Below are positions 1 through 12,184 of a DNA stretch of 64,000 nucleotides, one piece after another (positions within the stretch are counted from its first letter, which is position 1; every line of letters starts with the position of its first letter). The stretch is from Rhynchosporium graminicola. Taxonomy: Eukaryota > Ascomycota > Leotiomycetes > Helotiales > Ploettnerulaceae. The notes below the pieces were generated by a model, which was given only the letters and a program-made list of their open reading frames with translations, ran no database searches and was not told the DNA's origin. The stretch lies in assembly GCA_900074885.1 (NCBI GenBank), contig FJUW01000013.1, positions 340,026 to 404,025 of the forward strand, given 5' to 3'. The position numbers and the translations under genes are program-made.

Positions 1-107
1 TTGCATGATTACTGTCGTAGTTTGTCTTTGGTTAATTATTGAGAATATGCGAACTTGTCAAACCTCGGTGACATTTCTTGATTTGAGAGCTGACTGAAAT
101 CTTACAG

Positions 108-2070
108 TGGTATGCAAGTTCTTACCTTATCACAAGTTCCGCCTTTCAACTCATTTATGGGCGAATCTACACGTTCTATTCTCCCAAATGGGTTCTTCTT
201 GGTGCGATCGGCCTCTTCGAAGTTGGGGTGAGCCTAGTCTCTAGCTCCCATCCAATATTGATGTTAATGCTTCTACAGTCAGTCACCTGTGGAACTGCTC
301 CAAACTCAATCGCTTTCATCATCGGCCGGGCTATCGCTGGGCTGGGGTCCGCTGGAATCTTTAGTGGTGTTATTAATATCATGGTTATCACCATTCCACT
401 TCACAAGAGACCTATTTTTCAAGGAATCTTTGGCGCGGTTTTTGGAGTCGCATCTGTCGCTGGACCTCTCATTGGGTAAGCTCTGTAGCCTATTTCCCTT
501 CTTCAACAGTGCCAAATACTACCAGAGGGCCAGCAAGGAACCGCCGGATGAGCACGCAAGGACTTTTACTGACCTTTCATCAGTGGAGCTTTTACGACGA
601 GGTTGACGTGGCGATGGTGTTTCGTAAGATACTCCTTTTACCTCCTTTCAATACTCAGAGGTCTCGATCCAGAAAATTGTCTCAAGATCAGTGTCTGAGG
701 AAACAACCATAAACTTCACACTTCGTAATCTCAAAGCTAATGTCCCTGAAGTACATCAACTTGCCAATAGGTGGACTGGTGGCCGTTATTATTTTGTTCG
801 TTTTACAGACAACCCCGACCAAAAGCAAGGATAACATTCGTCAACAAATCAAGAAAATGGATCCCAAGGGAACTGCAGTTTTCTTGCCTGGGATTGTGTG
901 CTTACTTCTTGCCTTGCAATGGGGTGGGACTGAGTATCACTGGCAGAATGCAAGGATCATTGTTCTGTTCATCCTAGCCGGCATTCTGCTAGGAACCTTC
1001 ATATTGATACAGTTCAAGTCTGGAGATAATGCAACAGTCCCAGTTCGAATCGTCCATCAGCGCAGTATACTGTCGGGCATGTACTTCTCGTTTGTTACAC
1101 CCGGGTCCATGATGGTCGTCATCTATTTCCTCCCAATATGGTTCCAGGCCATCAAAGGGGTCAGCGCCGTTACTTCTGGCATCAACACACTTCCACTTGT
1201 CTTGTCTTTAGTTGTGGCTAGCATCATTGCTGGAGGGATCACCGCTAAGACAGGATACTACACTGGACAGCTTATCGTGTGTTCCGTAGTGATTTCAATC
1301 GGGACGGGTCTTCTTACGACATTGAAAGTCGATACGCCTTTACCGAAATGGCTCGGTTATCAATTCCTCTATGGTTTTGGTCTCGGTCTGGGTATGCAGC
1401 AAGCAGGTATGGCAGCTCAGACATGTCTGGCAAAGAAAGATGTTATGATTGGTGTATCTCTCATGGTTGGTGCTCTCCAAGTCATTTTTTTCCCTTTAGT
1501 GCGTATCCGAGGATAATCAGGGCCTGCCATTCTTCTTGAGTCAACACTTTTCTCGCCTTCTTCCTCTTTATACTTTCTTGAATAGACAAACCTAACTCCG
1601 AATTCTTCGTCTAGTTCTTCATGCAAGGAATTGGTGGCGCAATCTTTGTCTCCATCGGTCAAACAGTTTTCACGCAACGCCTCATCGCAAACCTATCTAA
1701 GGTTGGCGGTATATCCATCCCACCTGCGATGATCGTGAGGACAGGAGCCACCGAACTCCGGAATATCGTCCCGCCGCAATATTTGCACTTGGTTCTTATT
1801 GCCTACAATGCAGCCTTGTCTGATGTTTTCAAGGTTGGAGTTGCATGTGCTGTTGCCAGCATTATTTCCGGCCTCACTATGGAGTGGAAGAGCGTGAAGG
1901 CGCTAAAGGAGGCGAGTGCGAGGAAAGAAGCTGAGAAGAAGAAGAAGGCTGAGGGAAGCCAGTTGGGGAATGATGTTGGAACGGATGCTGAGACTGAACG
2001 AACGGTGGTGGTGACACCTCCTCAGACAGCTTCTGCGAAAGAAACCATCCCGCCGAAAGCCGAAAATTGA
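108..2070 (+). CDS. MFS drug:H+ antiporter, DHA2 family (14-TM), 5' partial
   Basis: Proton-driven efflux transporter of the plasma or vacuolar membrane, probably exporting drugs or secondary metabolites. Exons read as 108-227, 279-475, 584-623, 752-1465 and 1615-2070 (1527 nt, in frame); the start lies upstream of the window, and the first exon here opens after the acceptor at 101-107. Visible family signals are the WYASSYL and FQLIYGRIYTFY segment of an early helix pair, the antiporter segment GPLIGGAF, WRWCF/YINLPIGG across the third junction, and GAIFVSIGQ near the C-terminus, followed by a Lys/Glu-rich cytoplasmic tail. The third exon is only 40 nt; without it the GGAF...WRWCF segment is lost. 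Family is secure; substrate cannot be told. No biosynthetic cluster genes are visible beside it in this window, but the left flank is unseen. Confidence 0.9.
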
Positions 2071-2458
2071 AGGGTGTGTATATTTTAGCAGCACTAGAAT
2101 TTCCTTTTGTTCCAGACAGCATCATAAATCTCAACTCATAGAACTTGTTTGCATTTTTAAATTTCGTGTCGCGAATGTTGACAGATTTTCGCTCTTATCG
2201 GAAAATCTGTATCGAACTTCGCAAAATTGAGAGGCCCAGCGGAATCTTTCCCGGTCTTTAAAGTCAGTGAGGAACATTCTCGCTAATTGAAAGTAAATAC
2301 AAAAACCGAAATGAGCCCCCTCTGTACAACAACATCCCTCTCTTACATAGCATACATACATACACTGTCCATCCCATCATTTCTCATTTACCGCTACATA
2401 ATTTTCAGTCTCCCCAAAATCGACCAAGAAAATCCCAGAGTAGGTAACAATCCCCACG

Positions 2459-3225
2459 CTATGGATTTGCAGGCGGAATAGCACCATCAGCAGGATGCGC
2501 CGGAGCCGGAGACGGAGCAGGCGCTATACAATATCAGTCCAATCGAGCATATCTCCAACGCACACCGAAAAATGAAAACACCTCAGAATACATACCACTC
2601 GACCCAGTATTCGCCCTCTTAGCCCTCCTCCTCCTCCGCCTCATCCGTTTCAGATGTCTCAAGCGCAGTAAATAGACATAAGCCACGCCCGCAAGCAGCA
2701 TAGCGCCAACGACGAACCCTATAACGATACCCACAACGGTACCTGTAGGGAGTCTTGGATTCGGCACACTTGAATTTCTGGAGCTGGGTTAGCGTTTTGG
2801 GTGCTGGGAGAGCAAAGTCAATGTTTGGGGGTAGTGGGGAGTGTGGAGGGGGGATTTTACCTTCCGTAAAGGGTCTTGTGAGGAGCTGGGTATCGCGCAG
2901 TTGGGAGATTCGCATCGCTTGATACGATGAGCGTTACGTAGGGCCCGGAAGATTGAGTAGCTGTAAATGTGCTATAGCGTATCCCATCTCCTCCTTCAAC
3001 TGCTTGCTCTGTATCCGCTTCTGTCTCCGCTTCTAACGAAGCTGTAGGTCTTTCAGACGATGCGAAGGTTTCTGATGTATATGTCCTTTCTCTGGAGCTG
3101 GACGAGCCGGTAGGACGAAGAGATCCAGAATTCAATGCTAAAGATCCACTCCTGAGATCAGCATCTGAAATCGTGTTCGCTGGATCCTTCTCGTTCCTAC
3201 TTCTGAATGCGGGATTTGGTGACAT
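2459..3225 (-). CDS. Small single-pass membrane protein, Ser/Thr-rich, polybasic juxtamembrane tract
   Basis: Not a recognised family. Exons read as 2861-3225, 2596-2783 and 2459-2523 on the minus strand, giving about 205 residues. The N-terminal 120 residues are rich in Ser, Thr, Glu and Arg. One hydrophobic helix follows (around TVVGIVIGFVVGAMLLAGV), then a strongly basic stretch containing RMRRRRRRAKR and an Ala/Pro-rich tail ending IPPANP. The positive-inside rule puts the C-terminus in the cytoplasm. Both introns have clear GT...AG borders, and the second (gtatgt...tag) joins to an Ala/Pro coding tail, which supports the model. No signal peptide is seen from the chosen ATG. The frame stays open upstream for about 22 codons with two Cys, so an upstream exon is possible. 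Wsc/Mid2-like sensors share this layout, but the missing signal peptide makes that only a guess. Confidence 0.55.
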
Positions 3226-4115
3226 GGGCCTAGGCGAGCAATTGAAACTAGTACAGTAGCTTAGCGAGAATCTGTTCCAAGCACTTCATGATCCTGACCC
3301 AATCCGTCGCTATCTCCAGAACGAAGAAAAAGAAAAGCAAATAAATCTCAGTGTAAAAAATCGAGAGAATGGAATATTCGAAAACAGCTTTTTCGCCAGA
3401 TAGTGCGAGTGGGAGATATTGTTGTTATTTCTTCGTTGACGGAAGGGAAGAAGCCTCGTCGTAATCCATTAGTTGGCGCTGCCTTGCTTGCTCATGGTGT
3501 GCTGTGCTGCGTTGGGCTGGGCTCGCAGCTGAGCCATGGACCTTGAGATGGGACGGCAGGCTCGTGGGGTGGAGTGTTGGAGTGTTCGCTGGCAACTTTA
3601 CAAGGGAGGATCAGAATATGCGCAAGCACTTAGCCTAAACTTGATTTGGAAGTATGTCAAAGCCACGATGCCCACACCCCGGGAATGTCGGTTTTGGTAG
3701 GTAATATTCTGACGGGAAAAGACTTTTTGAAATCTAGGTACATAGATTCGCGTTTTCTTGGACTCGTAATGTAGGCATTTATCTTTGGTCATTTTCGTAA
3801 GGTATTGTAAAGTTCCGTGAATTCAATTCTGATGAGGTACGTGATGGTCGTGATGGTTTCGTGACTCTAGGATCAAGTGATGACACTGGAATGTACTTGT
3901 CAATTTTTGGTTTCCCGAAGAGGAGTTTGCGTGGCCTGAATGTATTCGGTTAACCACTGCCGCTAGCTTAGGTCGACTGATGGAATGTGCTGTGTTGAAA
4001 TTGAGTCTATGCTACCAGTGCCATGTATTCCTTTCAATCTTTGTGTCCTTCCTCCTACTTTTCTCCTTGAATTCAATCTAGCTTCTTCAACGGAAATCTA
4101 TGCAACATATTCGGA
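3226..4115. other. Intergenic, no gene seen
   Basis: Upstream region of the minus-strand membrane-protein gene. It holds a pyrimidine-rich stretch (minus strand, about 3320-3350) of the kind found in fungal 5' leaders. No reading frame with family features was found. Confidence 0.5.
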
Positions 4116-4645
4116 TTATATCAGAATAGAAACCTGGGGATCCGGATACGTCCTCAAAAAGTTCTCATACTCTTTGTAAGCTTTCACAGTCACCCACGCA
4201 CCAGGACCATACACTTTTGCGAAGCCAGCACAAGATTCTATCCATAGCATCTTAGCCTGCGAGTGGTTACTTGAACTTAATACCCGAGTAGACTCTGCAT
4301 ACCGTCCTTTAGCTTTCAGTGTTTCCCGCAAGGGTACAAATCGGACCAAATTCTGATGATTCGATTTGTGGATTCGGCGATACAGATCTTCAGCTTCAGC
4401 CTTCGATATGCCACCTCTCTCATTTAAGGAGACCGAGATTGGTTGCGCATTGAAGGGTGCTCTGGTGTTCGGGCCCGAAGATCCAAGAAAGTCCTTCCCG
4501 TGCTTGTTTGTGGAGAACTTCGATCGTGTCTAGTATTTGAGCTCTCTCGGATTGGTATCTCGGAAGTTGAGCTCGCATGATTTCTCCTTTCCATGTCATG
4601 CTCAGATAAACATCTGAATGATCATCTCCTAGCAGGGTTTTCCTT
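4116..4645 (-). pseudogene. Relic of a TPR (kinesin-light-chain-type) protein, one frameshift
   Basis: Read on the minus strand, 4645 to about 4425 gives a frame with tetratricopeptide hallmarks: LLGDDHSDVYLSM, then FGPEHQSTLQCATNLGLL, the usual 'GPEHPDTL...NLG.LL' pattern of kinesin-light-chain TPRs. That frame stops just after NLGLL. The neighbouring frame picks up the repeat at once with NERGGISKAEAEDLYRR and continues through KAKGRYAESTRVL and FAKVYGPGAWVTVKAY to a stop at 4116-4118. One single-base shift near 4420 explains both halves. No intact upstream part (for example NB-ARC or patatin) was recognised, so this is probably the 3' fragment of a larger NLR-type or TPR gene. A sequencing error cannot be excluded. 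Confidence 0.5.
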
Positions 4646-4959
4646 CCTGCAGCACAAGATCAATCTTTTGAAGTGCTTGAGATAGGACGAATCATGTGAA
4701 GAATATAATATTTGACGTTACTTCGTGACAGCACCCAAATGACATAAATCCCGAAACCTTGCTGAACAGCAGAAATTAAATAAGTAATGAGTGTGTGTAT
4801 CAGGCATCCTCCTTATGTTTCCATGAGCCTCCTATCCTCCTATCGTAGACCAAAATACAAGGAATGGAAAATTTAACAATCATCAAGTCCTGAAGACACC
4901 ATTTGTTGCCATGATTTTGGGCGACAAGTTTCCCGTTCGAGTTTTTCCGAGAAATATGT

Positions 4960-7745
4960 TTACAGTCTCGAGGAAGCAATACCTGACAGTTCACCAGGTG
5001 CGTGGTAGTTAGGCACCTTCATATCGAGGGCAGCACCGCTGTATCCAAGATCTTCGGCAGTGAGCATAGCGCACTTCTCACCGATGAGGAGGGCAGTAGA
5101 GTCTGTTGTTGTTAGCACCTAGTGTTACGAAGTGGAAAGGAATTGCATACAAGTGTTGCAGCCAACGTTGTCGGGACAGATAGAGAGATCTGCCACCTTC
5201 AAGTTCTTGACTCCGTGGACATTCAAGCGCTCGTCCAGGACACCATGCTTAACGATGCTGTTGCCCTCCTTGGGCGCCATCGAGCAAGTCTATTTCTCGT
5301 CAGAAATCCATCTAGTAAGTGGTGTTTGCTAGTTTAACTTACACCAAGAGAGTGCCAAGTGGTTTCAACGTGGCGTTTGACCCACTCCTCGACGTGTGCG
5401 ATGTCCTCCTTAGAATATTTGAGATCTTCATACACGCTTTGGGAGTTACTGTTGAGCAAGTTTGGCTGGGATGGCTTGCCCGATTCGACGGGCATTGACC
5501 AAGAGCCATGCTGGATTCCGGCCGTAAGATTTCCAGGAAGAGCATATGCGTTTGTGGTAAGCAAGTCCATGTCCTTAGCACGAGCTGGAGAGTCGAAATT
5601 ATAGAACGGATGCATCATTTGAACTTCACCAGCGTATGCTTCCATACGGCGTGCAGTCTCCCCTAATAAGATATTAGATCGCGTTAGATCATAAGTGATG
5701 GGGAACTTGCTTGATTTGATATATCCCCATACCATAGGAGCCATGTCTCGCTTATCATTCATGAATCCAGCGTCAAAGTCGGGTGCTTCGTAAGGATCGG
5801 GAGAGTTAATAAAAGTCTCGCCGCGACTGAAAGGGTACTCCAAGAAATGGAACATTGTGAAGAAGTTTCCGGGAGGCATCAGCATGTGGTCGCCGAACCA
5901 ACTGGTAATTGTGTGTTAAAAATTGAGATTAGAGTTTGGGGTTACGACTTATGTCGAGGAAAAAATGCTCGCTTAGCCACTGTCAACATGTCTCTTAAGC
6001 GAGGACATGGGGATGATCCTAAACCACCATTGAAGAAGTGAGGGAGTCGAGAGGCATAATGGGAAGCAAAAGGTGCAAAAAAAGCTCTGTAAAATGAAGT
6101 CAACTGGACATGTACATACCCGGCAATCACACTATAGTGCATAACTGGCTTATCGGGCTTATCCTTGAAGTAGCTGTCCCAACCAGCGCGGAATCCCTTC
6201 GTTGGCCAGGTCTCCATCTCGGTGAGTTCCTCTTCGGTAGGACGCACCTTTACACCTGCGTCAATGCCGTTAGTTGCGAGAGGCCCTGTACCCTTGATAT
6301 TCCATTCGTCGAAAACCTTCTTCTGAACCTCTGGTACGCCGCGCACGAAGTCGTCGAAGCTTTCGGTACCTATATAGTTCAGTATTGTATCTTGATATGT
6401 GTCAGAGGTCTCTTAAAACTTACCAGGCTTAGCGCGGTAGACAGAAAACGTCAGATAGTGGTCTTGGAAATTCAAACCAACACCCGGGAGGTCGACGATA
6501 GGCTTGACGCCGACCGCTTGAAGCTTCTTGGCATTTCCGATACCAGACCTTTGAAGAATCAGTGGCGAAGACAAGGTACCGCCAGATACGATGATCTGTT
6601 TGCGAGCACGGAAAGTGCGAGGCCCTTGCTGTTTGTAGGAACTTGTATTAGTACAGTTGGTGAAAGAGCTTCTTAATCTTACAGATGGGTGAAGAGGCTT
6701 GGTAGGGACAGTTCGAACTCCTACGGCTACGCCATTCTCCATTATAATCTTGTCCACTTTTGTATTGCATTGTAGGCTATACGCAATGGAGTTAGCAAAT
6801 TTATGCTAAGAGGTGTCCCAGAAAGAGATAAGGTATGTCTTAAGACTACCCTGGAGGAAGAGAGCAGGCTTCCGCATTACGTACTGTAGGTTCTGGTGAA
6901 CAGAACGAGTGCTGTGAATGTATGCATGTGCAGAGTCACTTCGACGTCCAGTCTATGCAATGATTAGCGAACAAAGATGATCAGCTGAGATAGGAAGTAG
7001 CTCACGTCTCTGTTGATCCACTTCAACCAGTGTTCAGCACCGTGGCCTGTAACGAGATCCTGAAGATCATCTGTAGTAGGAATACCTTGAGACTCTGCTG
7101 CTCTAAGGAAGTCCTGCATGACTGGATATGTGTAGTTCCCGAAAGAAACCTTGATTGGACCTTCAAAGCCGTGGATGTCCCTACAAAGTTGTCAGCAATA
7201 CATACCGAGCGAGAAATTATGTTTATCTTACCGGTTGTTGCTGGCACGTTGATAAGTTTCATGCTTCCTCATGAGTGGGATCAATTCTTTGGTTGACCAG
7301 CCCTTGGCTTGGAAATCATCGTAATCTGATGCCGATGCTCTAGTGTACATCATGAAATTGATAGAAGATCCTCCGCCTAGAATATGAGCGCAAGGGACGA
7401 CAGCCTTACGGCCACCGAGCCATTCCGACGGTCGAGAATAGTAAAATGAGGCCGTTTTGCTGTCCAACTTCATGTTACGTGGGTCTAGAGAAGTTAGTGA
7501 GTCAAAGGGAAGATGGATATTGAAGCTCACATATTCCGGGACGGAAGACCCATGGGTTGTTGAGGTTTGACTCTCCTCCTTCAATCAGGAGGACTTGAAG
7601 ATTGTGGTCGAGATTGGCGAGGCTAATCTTACTTAGTAGTTGATACATAGTGCTTTAGGAGCTGAGTAACAAACCGACCAGCAACAACGCATCCACAAGA
7701 ACCCCCGCCACACACAATAATGTCAACCTCGTCTGGGACCGTCAT
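4960..7745 (-). CDS. AOX1: Alcohol (methanol) oxidase, GMC family, peroxisomal
   Basis: FAD-dependent oxidase turning short primary alcohols into aldehydes plus H2O2. Minus-strand exons: 7675-7745, 7531-7622, 7232-7484, 7006-7180, 6885-6952, 6683-6776, 6424-6628, 6120-6369, 5711-5901, 5343-5662, 5151-5289, 4960-5102; 2001 nt, 666 residues, the usual AOX length (about 660). Seen in the protein: FAD dinucleotide motif CGGGSCG near residue 12, the GMC stretch HILGGGSSINFMMYTRAS, the second GMC signature SGGTLSSPLILQRSGIG, catalytic His in WHSLGTCSM near residue 570 and the partner Asn in DNVGCNTYST near 618. The protein ends -SRL, a type 1 peroxisomal targeting signal. Intron 5663-5710 uses a GC donor; only that choice gives the expected KSRETARRM across the junction. 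A TATA-like box lies about 165 bp before the ATG. Confidence 0.95.
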
Positions 7746-10521
7746 GATGAACACAGTACGCGAGATATGTGAAAGAGGTTGTATCTTGTGATTTTTGCTA
7801 TTCTGTCCAAGTTCTATGACAATGAATAATCAATGCTTAGAATTTGTAGAAATGCTGGAGGTCTCCTTTTTGAATTCTCCAACTTCCCCTCAACCCCGCA
7901 CGGGAGGGATACTTATAAAAGTGGCTAGCACGACCTGCGTAAACTTTGACGCGGATTACGTCCGACAGTTTCTTTTGAGCGAGATCCAATTGGTCCTACC
8001 GCCGTCCCAACTCTTTGCTCGCATTGAGCAACAGACGCATACTGCTATTTTGACTCTACCAAAGGAGCTACCCCTCACTTAACAAGACTTGAAGTCTTGG
8101 ATGAGATTCACGCGACCAGATTAACGTATGGGAACCTTGTCTATCTTGGTATGATCTCGGTGTAGTCGAGGAATCATGGTGATATCTCGGCCTTTAAAGT
8201 TCTGTTTGTATCCAAGTGAGACCCATCGAGACACATGCGTACAATAGCGGCATAAGGATCTAGTTTCTGCTTTCATCCTCACAAGCGACCCCGCAGCTAA
8301 GAATGATGTGGATCGCTTCTGTAGCCTGCTCAGGGGTTGGCAGATTCATCTTGATAGTCTAGATTGAACCAGAGTAAAATTATGATCTTGAGTAGAGCAA
8401 CATGATTGTCAGTATTTGAGTGCTTATGTGGCTATGAATGTTCATGTCAGCTCAAATGTTTTGACAAGATAAGAATTAAGGTACTAAGAAATGGTTATCC
8501 TATCCGTATCACTAACCTTCCCGTGATTTCACCTCGTGTCACTATTCTTTCCGGATATGCCGCATTGCCTGGGCCTCCCAATGAGCATGCAAGCCCCACA
8601 GATCAGCAGCTGGTTGTACGCGTCAGATAAACCCACAGTAAGCTTCTTCTATCCGCCAAGTGTTGATACACGATAATGTAGGGATTCGAGGACTGTACAT
8701 AAAGAGCAGAAGGCATCAGCTTCGATGTGCTTGGGATCTTCCCCAGCTTCCCCAGAGCGTGTCGTTGGTTGAAGGTGGAGAAAAGATTGACGTCGTCGCT
8801 TAGCGACTGCGGGGTTTTAGCTCCCGTGTACTTGGCGGGTCAAGTTCCCGCCAGTTGTTGCTATTTATCCTCAACGCGGGGGTCCTGCATAGCGTGGAGG
8901 CTATTCTTATGTGAATCGTGAGCGAATCGATGTTTGGAGTTTCTTATCAGCGTCGTGCTGAACAAGAGATCTGCATATTGTGTGCCAAAATGTTTCCGTG
9001 AGGAAGGGGTCTTCCATCTGATTGTTGTGATACATGGTCTCTATGGACGCGCTGCATATATGCGCATGCAAGAATGAGAGAGGCTTCCGGGTTGATGGAA
9101 ATATCATTGGAGTTCTTTTACCAGGCGCAGTATACATTGTTGTAACTTTGAGCTGATAATCTCGAAGACCTCGCTAATAAAGCACCTTCGTGGCGCTGGG
9201 CGAGTAGCCCTAGACGAGCCAGGTAATATCAAGACAAAACATACGTATGTTGGTAAGTTACAAACCCGGCGGAACCGGTGTATTGTGGCAGTGGAGATCC
9301 AATGATTGATACTAGCCCCCAATTGGTAGCCGCTTTCAGTCATCACAGTCGAGCTTTCGGGCGAGCTGGGCGAGGTGAAAGTGGATTAGAACTTGGAGAC
9401 GGTTTGTGGTCTACTAGCTTCCCTTGGGCATTTGGGCTAGCCACTTTTCAATAACTTGATGCAGGCGCTGTAATGATTGGCAGGCGATCTTCCAGAGGCC
9501 AACATATGACATGAAGAAGGGGTAGTTGACACTACTTATCGCAGGAAAAGCGTTCTTTGAGTGATTTCTTGCCTGACCATTCGGACGGCCTAGACAAGTA
9601 GGCATGCTATGTCCATCGCCGCCTGCAGTGGTAATGTGCTACGACTAGGAGAAGTATGGTCGTCCGGAAAGTTACAGTTTTCGTATCTATATATTCTCCA
9701 TCGTCAGTTGCTTTGTCTTGTTACCCTTTCTAGGCCTCGCCAATAGAGAATGAAAACAGGTTTGGTCATCCTGCATTCGTTGAGTTAAGCATATAGAATT
9801 CAGCGTTCAGTTCAGTAAAGTAGACAATTCTCAGACAAGGTTATTAATAGGAAACAAAAGTAAGCTATAAGATTCCCGTGGCTATCTCGCAGTAAAAATG
9901 GGATACCTATAAATATGTATACTTAGGTAGCTAACAGATTTGATAACAATAAGTTCTATGCCTAATATTGTCTATTATAAGGATGTTGATTACGAAGTGC
10001 TTATAGTGTATTTTCTTCTTCCCAGGAAACAAGGAATTTAGATAGGAGGGTACGTGCGAAGCAGATATCTTGCCCCTGATGATCCTCTATAAATCATATC
10101 CAACGGAAGCGGACTCAATACATAGTTCAAGACCTGTAAATTTAGCATTCGATTCGACTGTTCTAAATGTGGATAAAAAGCTAAATATTCAGTAAACTTC
10201 CTCGTGCAGTTATTCATTGGCTAGACCTAACCCTTTTTCACCTCCGATGTATAATATCGGCTCTGGAGAGCATAGCAGAACAACGATCAGTAACATAACA
10301 GCCACTACACACTGTAAGTACTGATTGGTAGCTTATTGTCGTACTTGACTGGAATTTGTGCTATAGTAGTTGAATGGGTAGGATACTCAACAAATCGGCA
10401 ACTACACGCACAGCCCCACCCCTGAACACCCCGCATCACCCGTAGATAGCGAGGCGAGGCTAGCAGTGACTTTGATTGTATGTTTTTGTACTTGAATAAA
10501 TCGGAAGTAGTAGCAAGGCGA
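7746..10521. other. Gene-poor interval, 2.8 kb
   Basis: Apart from the promoter region of the alcohol oxidase, I see only short frames in unrelated phases. A small hairpin GGCGGG...CCCGCC lies near 8837-8852. The frame 9414-9605 (minus) has a protein-like tail but no start region or recognisable family. From about 9,750 the DNA becomes more AT-rich. No transposon ends were seen. Confidence 0.5.
7912..7921 (-). promoter_or_regulatory. TATA-like box of the alcohol oxidase gene
   Basis: The minus strand reads CTTTTATAAG about 165 bp upstream of the alcohol oxidase ATG, in a gap with no other gene. Position and sequence suit a core promoter of a strongly induced gene. This is inference from sequence only. 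Confidence 0.4.
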
Positions 10522-10607
10522 GCCTCTTTGGCACAGTGGTAATGCGTCTCACTCGTAACTGATTTGACGCCATGAGAAGATCCACGGTTCGATTCCGTGA
10601 AGAGGCA
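10522..10607 (+). tRNA. tRNA-Thr (anticodon CGU) with a 14-nt intron
   Basis: Acceptor arm GCCTCTT (10522-10528) pairs with AAGAGGC (10600-10606), with discriminator A at 10607. The D arm contains AGTGGTAA. The anticodon stem TCTCA (10547-10551) pairs with TGAGA (10573-10577). The loop is C-T-CGT-A, then a 14-nt insert (10558-10571), then the last loop A. That is the standard place for a nuclear tRNA intron, one base 3' of the anticodon. The T arm holds the B box GGTTCGATTCC. A T5 run at 10612-10616 suits RNA polymerase III termination. Confidence 0.93.
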
Positions 10608-12184
10608 TCTATTTTTGGTCTATGCTTTTGCTTCTAGCATAGCATTTTACATATCTACGAGAGAGATAAAGAGCTTAGAATAAATTCAATAGAGATATAT
10701 GAGAGGCCTTACAAAGGTAGGTAGTGTTTTAGCGATATGAGTAATATATCAATAATCATAAAAGATTAGACATTCTTTTGTGCAAATCGCGGTTGACATT
10801 TAGCGAGGCTTTCGTTTCTTGCCTAAAGCCAGGTCGTTAAGATTTTTAAATCTAGAATTAGGAGATTAAGCTATTTTATTCGAGGCAGATTTTGAATAGA
10901 TAAATATCAGAATAATGATATCGCAAGATATCCCTTTTTACTTATAGAAACATCATTATAAAGCTTCGTATTCTGACGGTAACCATTTTATCTCCTTAAT
11001 ATTTCCTTTGTAGATAGACACTTCCTGTAAGGTGCTTCATTTGTAGGCGCTTCCCTTGTAGATGCTTTCCTTGTATCAGCTGTCTTGATATAAGCTTCCT
11101 TTGTTGATATTCCTCTGCAGACAGTTTATCAAAACTTCAATAGTCTAACCTACCGGAAGTTTGAGACCGCAATTTTTGTCATTCTGCAAGAAAGTCCTCT
11201 CTAATACAAAGCAGCATATCTCCTATAGCGCTCTCCTTCCTGAATTAATTTCATGCTGAATTGCTGTGCTGATTGGGTACTAGAAGTGATCAGATCCTGT
11301 GCCAACCTCAACTGATCCCTGCCACTAAGCTTCTATCACAATGTCAATCCAGATTCCATGGCTTTCGCCATAATATCTCTAATACCAGATTCAAGAAGAA
11401 AACCTTCAAACCTATGCACACATGCCCTAATAAAATCCCCGGTTTTCCCTCAAGAAAAGCCGCAAAGGTATCCGAGGTCATCTTCGAGGCACCTGGGTGA
11501 TGGATCTATTGTCGGGAGATTACAATTCGTATGCGGCATTCGAATGCGGACTTGAAAGTTCCTCGTACTAGACAAGCCAGAAAGAAGCGAGAATTAATGG
11601 GTTGGTAGACTTTATGAGGGTTACTTAATTAGTCTTGATCAATCCGGCTCAAAGTCGAACACATACCTCCGAAGTAGGAAAGAACACCAGAATTCCAGTA
11701 CCCTGGGGATTACAACAGATCTATAGCGATTAAAACCTTGTCCAAGTTGGGAAGAGAAGGGAGCTGCTGCTCTAACGGTTCGGTAGCCCAGCCAGTCACA
11801 TAATTACTTTTCCGCTCTGATGGACTGATATCAAGTGACCTGACCGCAAGCTGTGTCCATGCTCAGCAATACTTGGGTAATTAGCTGTGAATCAACGATA
11901 TCCGACTCATGACTGTCATTCTTAGGCATATTGGCGTTATTGCCTATGTCCCCAATCATGTAACTGCCTGCTGGGATGCAGCCAAACGACTGTAAGTGGA
12001 CTTTGAGTGTGCTTTCAAGGATATTCAGGACGGGAAACTCGTTAAACTCTTTGTGGAACTTTACACTGGTACCCAGTTGAAAACTTCGAACTACTCTGTA
12101 TGTATGACAGCAAAACCTAGCTAATTGGGTCGGACCGAGCGACGCGGCTGTATCCCATTGAGATCCCGGAGGTCGAGGAGAATC
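10608..12184. other. AT-rich intergenic DNA, no gene seen
   Basis: AT-rich after the tRNA up to about 11.2 kb. Around 11,020-11,110 a loose repeat built on 'cttcc-ttgtaga-gct' units is visible. The minus-strand frame 11831-12226 has no recognisable protein features. This may hold decayed repeat or gene remnants; nothing can be named. Confidence 0.4.

Noticed and set aside
5942..6119. Frame extension through the long alcohol oxidase intron
   Set aside because: Splicing at 5902/6119 restores the known family text VIAG-WFGDH; the extension has none.
8837..8852. GGCGGG/CCCGCC hairpin as a terminator
   Set aside because: No gene nearby ends there and eukaryotic genes do not use such terminators.
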